From NCBI GenBank assembly GCA_046566065.1, contig JBKHXK010000011.1, forward strand, positions 5,300 through 69,299: DNA of 64,000 nt, read 5' to 3'. The first letter of the stretch is position 1. Every line of letters begins with the position of its first letter. The stretch comes from MB1-2 sp046566065. Its GTDB lineage: Bacteria > Actinomycetota > CADDZG01 > WHSQ01. The position numbers and the translations under genes are program-made. Positions 58,352 to 64,000 of the stretch are shown piece after piece. Under the pieces are notes generated by a model. That model was not told the DNA's origin. It saw only the letters and a program-made list of their open reading frames with translations, and made no database searches.

Positions 58352-59332
58352 GTGAACCTGCCGTCAGCGCGCGGCCCCCTCACCGAGGGGCTCTTCGACG
58401 CGCTGGTCCTGGCTCCCGCCGACCTGCCCGTGCCGGACGACGTCGGCGACAACGCTCTCTTCTCCGACGACCTGCAGCTTGCCCTGCACGTCTGCTACGA
58501 GCTGCACTACCGGGGCTTCGACGACGTGTCCGACGAGTGGGAGTGGCACCCGCCGCTGATCGCCTACCGCCGGCGGCTGGAAGACGCCTTCGAACGAGAG
58601 CTGATCGACAAGCTGGGGGTCCTCGAAGCGGAACCGGCGGAGGTGGTCGCGAGGTTGAAAGAGATCGCCGACCGATCCGACGGCCCCTCGCTGTCTCGCT
58701 TCCTCGAGACCGAAGCGACGGTCGAGCAGTTCCGCGAGTTCGTGATCCATCGATCGATCTACCACCTGCGCGAGGCGGATCCCCACACCTGGGTGATCCC
58801 GCGGCTCGCCGGCCGCCCGAAAGCCGCCCTCGTCGAGGTGCAATCGGACGAGTACGGGGGCGGCGACCCCACGCGGATGCATGCGGTGCTGTTCGCGGAC
58901 CTGATGAGCGGGCTCGGCCTCGATGCCACCTACGGGGCCTACCTCGACCGGGTACCGGCCACCACCCTTGCGACCAACAACCTGATGTCGATGTTCGGCC
59001 TGGCGCGCAAGCGCCGGGGGGCCGCGATCGGACACCTCGCGTTGCTCGAGATGGACTCGTCGATCCCGAACGCGCGTTACTCGGCCGGGCTGGCTCGCCT
59101 GGGGCTGCCGAAGGAGGCGAGGAGGTTCTTCGACGAGCACGTCGAGGCCGATTCCGTGCACGAGGCGATCGCGGCGAACGATCTCGCTGGGGGTCTCGCG
59201 GGCCAGGAGCCCGGGCTGGCTGCCCACATCGTGTTCGGGGCGGAGGCCCTCTATTTCGTCGACGGGTACTTCGCGGCCCATCTCCTGACGGCGTGGGAAG
59301 AGGGCCGCTCCTCCCTGCGCCTCTCGCGATGA
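58352..59332 (+). CDS. Iron-containing redox enzyme family (heme-oxygenase-like fold)
   Basis: 326 residues, all-helical. Conserved His/Glu patches that fit the HDO/iron-containing redox family are VCYELHYRGFDDV, EQFREFVIHRSIYHL, EVQSDEYGGGDPTRMHAVLF and NNLMSMFGL. Members use a di-iron centre for varied oxidations; the substrate is unknown. GTG 58352 has AAGGGAG 7 nt upstream; a frame reaching 58184 would overlap the previous gene and is rejected. Overlaps the next gene (ATGA). Confidence 0.75.
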   Translation: MNLPSARGPLTEGLFDALVLAPADLPVPDDVGDNALFSDDLQLALHVCYELHYRGFDDVSDEWEWHPPLIAYRRRLEDAFERELIDKLGVLEAEPAEVVARLKEIADRSDGPSLSRFLETEATVEQFREFVIHRSIYHLREADPHTWVIPRLAGRPKAALVEVQSDEYGGGDPTRMHAVLFADLMSGLGLDATYGAYLDRVPATTLATNNLMSMFGLARKRRGAAIGHLALLEMDSSIPNARYSAGLARLGLPKEARRFFDEHVEADSVHEAIAANDLAGGLAGQEPGLAAHIVFGAEALYFVDGYFAAHLLTAWEEGRSSLRLSR

Positions 59333-60282
59333 ATGTCTCGTACGTACTTCCTCTCCGCTGGACCGACGACCGCGATCTCGCCGAGCTGAGCCACTACCTG
59401 CGCTCGCTAGCGTCTCTCGTCGAGGTGATCGTCGTGGACGGTTCGCCTGCGACCCGGTTCGAGAAGCACTCGGCGGAATGGGGGAGCGAGGTGGTGCACA
59501 TCCGGCCCGATCCCCGCTACAGCTTCCAGAACGGCAAGGTGAACGGCGTCACGACCGGGGTCATGGCGGCTACCCACCAGGCCGTCGTGATCGCAGACGA
59601 CGACGTTCGATACACCCCGCAGCAGTTGTGCCGGGTCGCCGCGCTGCTGGCGCATAACGATCTGGTGCGCCCTCAGAACTACTTCGACCCGCTGCCGTGG
59701 CACGCGGCCTGGGACTCGGCGCGCTCTCTGCTGAACCGCTCCGTCGGCGCCGACTATCCCGGGACCCTCGGCGTCCGCAAGGCCACGTTCGTGTCGATGG
59801 GCGGATACGACGGGAACGTGATGTTCGAGAACCTCGAGCTGATCCGCACCGTGAAGGCGTTCGGGGGCCGTGAGGTCGTACCTCTGGATCTGTACGTGCG
59901 CCGCCTGCCTCCGGATCCGGGTCATTTCCTGTCGCAACGCGTGCGCCAGGCGTACGACGACCTCACCCTTCCGCGGCGGATGCTCCTGTGGCTGGCGATC
60001 CTCCCCGGGCTCGGCCTGGCGGTGAGGAAGAGGGCTGCTGGTCCCGTAGCGGTGGGGATCGCGGCCTCTGTCGGTCTGGCGGAGGTGGGACGACGTCGGG
60101 CGGGGGGCGCCCGCCACTTCCCGTTCCGGACCTCGCTCTATGCGCCGGCGTGGCTGCTGGAAAGGGCGCTGTGCTCCTGGCTGGCCCTGTGGCAGCGAGC
60201 GACCAGGGGAGGCGTCGCCTACAACGGTGGGGTCATCAGGAAGGCCGGCAACAGCCCGAGGAAGCTGGGACGGAAGCCCTAG
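59329..60282 (+). CDS. Glycosyltransferase family 2-like
   Basis: 317 residues. GT-A features: VSYVLPLRW...VEVIVVDGSP, ADDDVRY (metal-binding DxD-type) and VRPQNYFDPLPWHAAWDSAR. Two C-terminal hydrophobic segments (MLLWLAILPGLGLAVRK; VAVGIAASVGLAEVG) may anchor it in the membrane. It ends in a CTAG stop overlap with the convergent CDGSH gene. Likely adds a sugar to a lipid or protein of the envelope. Confidence 0.78.
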   Translation: MNVSYVLPLRWTDDRDLAELSHYLRSLASLVEVIVVDGSPATRFEKHSAEWGSEVVHIRPDPRYSFQNGKVNGVTTGVMAATHQAVVIADDDVRYTPQQLCRVAALLAHNDLVRPQNYFDPLPWHAAWDSARSLLNRSVGADYPGTLGVRKATFVSMGGYDGNVMFENLELIRTVKAFGGREVVPLDLYVRRLPPDPGHFLSQRVRQAYDDLTLPRRMLLWLAILPGLGLAVRKRAAGPVAVGIAASVGLAEVGRRRAGGARHFPFRTSLYAPAWLLERALCSWLALWQRATRGGVAYNGGVIRKAGNSPRKLGRKP

Positions 60283-60512
60283 TCGCCTCTCTCCTCGCGA
60301 GCGCTCCCAGCCCGGAAGCGGGTCAGCTTGTGCGTGCCGTCGCAGAAGGGCTTGATCCTCGAGCGGCCGCAGCGGCAGAGAGCGACCGTCCTGCGCCCGG
60401 GGTCGATCTCGTTCCCGGCCTGATCCGTCAGCTTGAAGGGGCCCCGCACGATGTAGGGGCCGTCCTCATAGGGAGTGATGCGCGCCTCGTCCATGCCTTG
60501 CACCTTGCCCAT
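60279..60512 (-). CDS. CDGSH iron-sulfur domain protein
   Basis: 77 residues. The single CDGSH motif CRCGRSRIKPFCDGTH supplies three Cys and one His ligands for a redox-active 2Fe-2S cluster. Opening DGPYIVRGPFKLTD is typical of small soluble actinobacterial CDGSH proteins. A second Met at 60494 is an alternative start. It partners in electron transfer or cluster transfer; target unknown. Confidence 0.88.
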   Translation of the reverse strand: MGKVQGMDEARITPYEDGPYIVRGPFKLTDQAGNEIDPGRRTVALCRCGRSRIKPFCDGTHKLTRFRAGSAREERGD

Positions 60513-60534
60513 GGGCGAGGTCCCCGAACCACGC

Positions 60535-62013
60535 TCAGGAAGGGAAGTGGAGCTCGGCCCCCGTTGCGCGCTCCGGCCAGCGCGTGGTCACGACCTTGGT
60601 CCGCGTGTAGAAGTGGATGCCCTCGGTGCCGTGGACGCGAGCGTCTCCGAGCAGGGATGCCTTCCAGCCTCCGAACGAGAAGAAGGCCATCGGGACGGGG
60701 ATCGGCACGTTGATGCCGACCATCCCCGCGGTCACCTCTTGCTGGAAACGCCGCGCCGTGCCTCCGTCGTTCGTGAAGATCGCGGCTCCGTTGCCATACG
60801 GGTTCGCGTCGATCAGCGCGAGGGCGTCGTTCAGGGAGTCCATCCTCAGCACGCTCAGCACGGGTCCGAAGATCTCGTCGGTGTAGATGCTCATCTCGGG
60901 AGTGACCCGGTCGAACAGACAGGGGCCCAGGAAGAACCCGCCCTCGGGATCGACGAGAGCACGCCCGTCGATCGCCAGCGTGGCGCCTTCGGCGAGCCCG
61001 GCCTCGACGTAGGACAGGACCTTGTCGCGATGCGGGCCGCTGATCAATGGGCCCATGTCGGCGTCGGGCTCCTCACCGGGGGCCACCCTCAGCTCGGACA
61101 CCTTCTCCTGCACGATCGGGAGCAACCGATCGGCCGCGTCGCCGATCGCCACCACGGCCGAGATCGCCATGCACCTCTCGCCGGCCGAGCCGTATGCGGC
61201 GCCTACAACGGCATCGGCGGCCGCGTCCATGTCTGCATCGGGCATCACCACGAGATGGTTCTTGGCGCCTCCCAGGGCTTGGACCCGCTTGCCGCCGCGA
61301 GCCGCGGTCTCGTAGATGTGACGGGCTACCGGCGTCGACCCGACGGAGCTGATCGCGGCGATGCCGGGATGCTCCAGTAGAGCGTCGACCGCGGTCTTGT
61401 CTCCGTGCACGACGTTCAGAACGCCCTTCGGGAGGCCCGCCTGCTCGAAGAGCTCGGCGAGCAGGTTGGCCGGCGAGGGGTCCTTCTCGGATGGCTTCAG
61501 GATGAAGGCATTGCCGCATGCGATCGCGATCGGGAACATCCACATGGGGACCATCACCGGGAAGTTGAAAGGCGTGATGCCGGCGACCACTCCCAGCGGC
61601 TGGCGGATCGAGTAGCTGTCCACCCCGGTCGACACCGACCCGGAGAACTCGCCCTTCAAGACGTGACCCAGACCGCAGGCGAACTCGACCACCTCGAGGC
61701 CACGTTGGACCTCGCCCAGTGCATCGCTCGCCGTCTTGCCGTGTTCCTCGGTTATCAGCGCAGCGATCTCGTTGCGGTGATGGTCGATGAGGTTGCGGTA
61801 CTCGAACATCACCTTCGTGCGGGTTGCCAGGGTCGAGCGCGACCACTCTTCGAAGGCCTCGGTCGCTGCGGTGACCGCTTGGTCGACCTCGGAGTGGCCG
61901 GCGAAGCACACCTGCCGGATGACCTCGCCCGTGGCGGGGTTGTAGACGTCTCCGACGCGCGCACCGTCGCCTTGGACCCTGCGGCCGCCGATCCAGTGAT
62001 CGACGAACGTCAT
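60535..62013 (-). CDS. mmsA: CoA-acylating methylmalonate-semialdehyde dehydrogenase
   Basis: 492 residues. ALDH fold with ITPFNFPVMVPMWMFPIAIA (typical MmsA), catalytic Cys in GSAGERCMAIS and FILKPSEKDPS NAD site. It oxidises methylmalonate semialdehyde to propionyl-CoA, or malonate semialdehyde to acetyl-CoA, in valine, thymine or beta-alanine breakdown. Start overlaps the aminotransferase stop (ATGA), so both belong to one leftward operon. Confidence 0.92.
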   Translation of the reverse strand: MTFVDHWIGGRRVQGDGARVGDVYNPATGEVIRQVCFAGHSEVDQAVTAATEAFEEWSRSTLATRTKVMFEYRNLIDHHRNEIAALITEEHGKTASDALGEVQRGLEVVEFACGLGHVLKGEFSGSVSTGVDSYSIRQPLGVVAGITPFNFPVMVPMWMFPIAIACGNAFILKPSEKDPSPANLLAELFEQAGLPKGVLNVVHGDKTAVDALLEHPGIAAISSVGSTPVARHIYETAARGGKRVQALGGAKNHLVVMPDADMDAAADAVVGAAYGSAGERCMAISAVVAIGDAADRLLPIVQEKVSELRVAPGEEPDADMGPLISGPHRDKVLSYVEAGLAEGATLAIDGRALVDPEGGFFLGPCLFDRVTPEMSIYTDEIFGPVLSVLRMDSLNDALALIDANPYGNGAAIFTNDGGTARRFQQEVTAGMVGINVPIPVPMAFFSFGGWKASLLGDARVHGTEGIHFYTRTKVVTTRWPERATGAELHFPS

Positions 62014-63302
62014 CTGGACAACGCGTCGAGCGCTCCGGCGAGCACCTCCATCGCCTGGTCGGCCTCCTCCATGGTCACCGAGAGCGGGGGAGCGACGCGC
62101 AGGACGTTGCCGTAGAGCCCGCCCTTGCCGATCAGGACGCCATCCCGGCGACAGTCTTCGAGCACGCGGGCCGCTGCGCTGGGGGCCGGTGTGGTCGTGC
62201 CGGGCTCCACGAGCTCGATCCCGAGCATCAGACCCTTGCCGCGTATCTCACCGATCCATGCGTTGTCGGCGCAACGCTCGCGCAGCAGCTCGAACATGCG
62301 CGTGCCCACCGTCAGCGCATTGCTCTGCAGATCGTGGTCGAGCATGTAGCGCAGGTTCGCGAGGCCCCCGGCCGCCGCGAGGTGGTTCCCACCGAAGGTC
62401 GAGATGGAGTTGGCGGTGATCGAGTCCATGATCTCGGCCCTGGCCACCACTCCCGCCAGAGCGAGACCGTTGCCTATGCCCTTGGCGAAAGTGACGATGT
62501 CCGGGCGCACGCCGTGGGCCTCGATGCCCCAGAAGTTCTCGCCCGTGCGGCCCCAGGCGGTCTGAACCTCGTCGCACACGAACAAGATGCCGTGCTCGTC
62601 CAGGACCTGCTTCATCGCGCCGAAGAGGCCGTCGGGTGGCGTGGCGAAGCCACCGACACCCTGGATCGGTTCGGCTATCAGGCAGGCCACGTCGCCGGAG
62701 GTCGCGGTGTCGAGGATGTCCCGGAGGTCCTGCACGCAGGCCTCGATGTAGTCCGCGTCCGGCAGGTCCTTGAAGGGGCTGCGGTAGCGGTAGCCGCCGT
62801 GCACGTAGTGGACGTTCAGCGGCGACAGGCTGGACGCCGACCAGCCGCGGTTGCCGGTCACGCCCACGGTTGCGAAGGAGCGCCCGTGGTAGCTGTTGCG
62901 AAGGGCAAGGACCTCGTTGGAGCGTCGGTGGGTCGCGGCCAGCAGCAGCGCGGCCTCGTTCGCCTCGGACCCGGAGGAGACGAAGAAGACCTTGGCGTCG
63001 TCCACCGGCGCGAGCTCGGCGATCTGCTCGGCCAGCTCGATCGCGGGTTCGATCAGATACAGGGTGGATGAGTGGACGATCCGGCCCGCTTGCTCCCTGA
63101 TCGCCTCGACTACCTCCGGCACCGCATGCCCGGAGATCGTGGTCAGGATCCCTGCGAAGAAGTCGAGATAGGAGTTGCCCTCGGCGTCCCACACCGTGCG
63201 GCCCTCGCCGCGGACCAGCGCGATCGGCTCTTCGTAGAGCAGGGCGAGCCAGTCGGGCATCACCTGGCGGTGGCGCTTGAGCAGCGAGCTGTGTTCTTCC
63301 AT
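62010..63302 (-). CDS. Class III aminotransferase (beta-alanine/GABA/aminoisobutyrate type)
   Basis: 430 residues. PLP lysine in IVTFAKGIGNGLAL, PLP phosphate site GSEANEAALLLA and VCDEVQTAWGRTGENFWG. Closest by motifs to the AGXT2 / 3-amino-2-methylpropionate-pyruvate group. Together with mmsA it would turn beta-amino acids into semialdehydes and then acyl-CoA. TAGGCT (63309-63314) lies 6 nt before ATG 63302, a leaderless start. Confidence 0.88.
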   Translation of the reverse strand: MEEHSSLLKRHRQVMPDWLALLYEEPIALVRGEGRTVWDAEGNSYLDFFAGILTTISGHAVPEVVEAIREQAGRIVHSSTLYLIEPAIELAEQIAELAPVDDAKVFFVSSGSEANEAALLLAATHRRSNEVLALRNSYHGRSFATVGVTGNRGWSASSLSPLNVHYVHGGYRYRSPFKDLPDADYIEACVQDLRDILDTATSGDVACLIAEPIQGVGGFATPPDGLFGAMKQVLDEHGILFVCDEVQTAWGRTGENFWGIEAHGVRPDIVTFAKGIGNGLALAGVVARAEIMDSITANSISTFGGNHLAAAGGLANLRYMLDHDLQSNALTVGTRMFELLRERCADNAWIGEIRGKGLMLGIELVEPGTTTPAPSAAARVLEDCRRDGVLIGKGGLYGNVLRVAPPLSVTMEEADQAMEVLAGALDALSR

Positions 63303-63308
63303 CGCCCC

Positions 63309-63314
63309 AGCCTA
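63309..63314 (-). promoter_or_regulatory. Leaderless -10 box, class III aminotransferase operon
   Basis: TAGGCT on the minus strand, 6 nt before ATG 63302. Confidence 0.55.
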
Positions 63315-63364
63315 AAGGGCTTGCCTAGCCCGCCTCGGAGCCCGGATCCGGTCCTAACGGACTA

Positions 63365-63393
63365 TTCACCTTCTCGGTCACTCTCCGTAGCGT
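63365..63393 (+). promoter_or_regulatory. Possible promoter of the SIMPL-domain gene
   Basis: TTCACC (63365-63370), 17-bp spacer, TAGCGT (63388-63393), then a 34-nt leader with AGGAGA before the ATG at 63428. Weak consensus. Confidence 0.35.
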
Positions 63394-63427
63394 TGCAGGT
63401 CAAAGTTCGCGATGCGAGGAGAAGCAG

Positions 63428-64000
63428 ATGAATCGGACACGCCTGACCGCCAGGGTCGCCGCCGTCGTGGGAGCTCTCGTGATAGCGGCGGCCTTGCTGC
63501 CCGCCACCGCCCGGGCTCAAGAAGCCGGGATCGATTACACGAACACGGTGACGGTGGCTGCGGGTGCCACGGTCGAGATGGAGGCCGACCAAGCGACGCT
63601 GACCCTCGCCGTTCGCTCCGCCAACGTGGATGCCTCCGAGGCCACCAGGGGAGTGGCGGCGAAGGCCGAAACCGTCGTGGACGCCCTGATCGGCGCCGGC
63701 GTCACCGACGAGGAGATGACCGTCGGCAGCGTGCGTCTCGATCGCAAGACCGACCGCCGGGGCCGGTTCCTCCGCTACGTGGCGTCCGTCGTGGTCAAGG
63801 TAAAGACCGACCGCCTGGACCGCCTGAGCCGGTTCATCGACGCTGGGGTCTCAGGGGGCGCCAGCGGCCTGCGTCTGACCTATGACGTGGCCGATCGCAG
63901 CGGGGCGGTGGACCAGGCGCTGCGCGAGGCGATGGCCTTCGCCCGGGCCAAGGCGACCGCTCTGGCCGAGTCGGAGAATCGCCAGGTGGGCCAGGCCATC
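63428..64000 (+). CDS. SIMPL (DUF541) domain secreted protein, 3' end outside window
   Basis: 191 codons, open at the window edge. ATG 63428 with AGGAGA 5 nt upstream. Signal peptide VAAVVGALVIAAALLPATARA, then the SIMPL pattern: VTVAAGATVEMEADQATLTL, GVTDEEMTVGSVRLD and an ALREAMAFARAKATALAES helix. SIMPL-domain proteins are exported oligomers; some interact with ubiquitin-like or kinase pathways, most have no known role. Confidence 0.85.
   Translation, partial: MNRTRLTARVAAVVGALVIAAALLPATARAQEAGIDYTNTVTVAAGATVEMEADQATLTLAVRSANVDASEATRGVAAKAETVVDALIGAGVTDEEMTVGSVRLDRKTDRRGRFLRYVASVVVKVKTDRLDRLSRFIDAGVSGGASGLRLTYDVADRSGAVDQALREAMAFARAKATALAESENRQVGQAI

Noticed and set aside
1..64000. Insertion sequences, prophage genes, rRNA genes or CRISPR arrays
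   Set aside because: None seen: no transposase or integrase other than XerD, no rRNA-like sequence and no regular spacer-repeat pattern.

Overview
The window is a contiguous piece of a high-GC chromosome, very probably from an actinobacterium (Actinomycetota) outside the well-studied mycobacteria and streptomycetes. Three things suggest this. The gene order tlyA-nadK-recN-steA-steB, pyrG, xerD, an Rv1708-like parA, scpA-scpB-rluB, cmk-der matches the conserved block Rv1693-Rv1713 of Mycobacterium tuberculosis. The order pgsA, gcvH, GarA-like FHA protein, MerR, DUF151, MerR, glycine decarboxylase matches Rv1822-Rv1832. Many genes also have a TANNNT box only 6-8 nt before the start codon, as in leaderless actinobacterial transcripts. 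The two blocks, which are apart in mycobacteria, are joined here. The species cannot be named from the sequence.

Layout. 1-3.3 kb: end of a diacylglycerol-kinase-like gene, a Rossmann protein and a five-repeat Calx-beta secreted protein. 3.4-10.1 kb (minus strand): a branched-chain amino-acid type ABC transporter (livF, G, M, H, K) behind a secreted, membrane-anchored protein of unknown function. 10.2-13.5 kb: small membrane and regulatory genes, DUF1015 and rhomboid. 13.5-24.7 kb: a tightly overlapped operon from tlyA to cell-envelope genes (SteA/SteB, MurJ, glycosyltransferases, a phosphatase-like membrane protein). 24.8-30.1 kb: pyrG, ald, xerD, a TraR/DksA zinc-finger protein and phosphopentomutase. 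30.2-36 kb: parA with a ribbon-helix-helix partner, M50 protease, trpS, scpAB and rluB. 36.2-41 kb: aroH, tyrA, aroA, cmk and der. 41.2-53.5 kb: tRNA-Pro, pgsA, a GDP-mannose type fusion enzyme and the glycine-cleavage/GarA regulatory cluster with split gcvP. 53.5-60.3 kb: two PIG-V-like mannosyltransferases, a small laccase-like oxidase, a cupredoxin/beta-helix protein, an iron redox enzyme and a glycosyltransferase. 60.3-64 kb: CDGSH protein, methylmalonate-semialdehyde dehydrogenase with a class III aminotransferase, and the start of a SIMPL-domain protein.

The most unusual signal is a family of AT-rich arrays built on a strict 4-bp phase around a TGTC|GACA core. They occur from 30.2 to 50.65 kb only, nearly all in short gene junctions, and are densest around parA and its small ribbon-helix-helix partner. 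I propose that they are binding arrays for that protein: a chromosomal, ParB-independent partition or DNA-organising system next to scpAB. A local regulon is the main alternative.

Start codons were re-chosen from Shine-Dalgarno sites, overlaps and family N-termini. A few genes appear to lack ATG/GTG/TTG starts and may use CTG or ATC.
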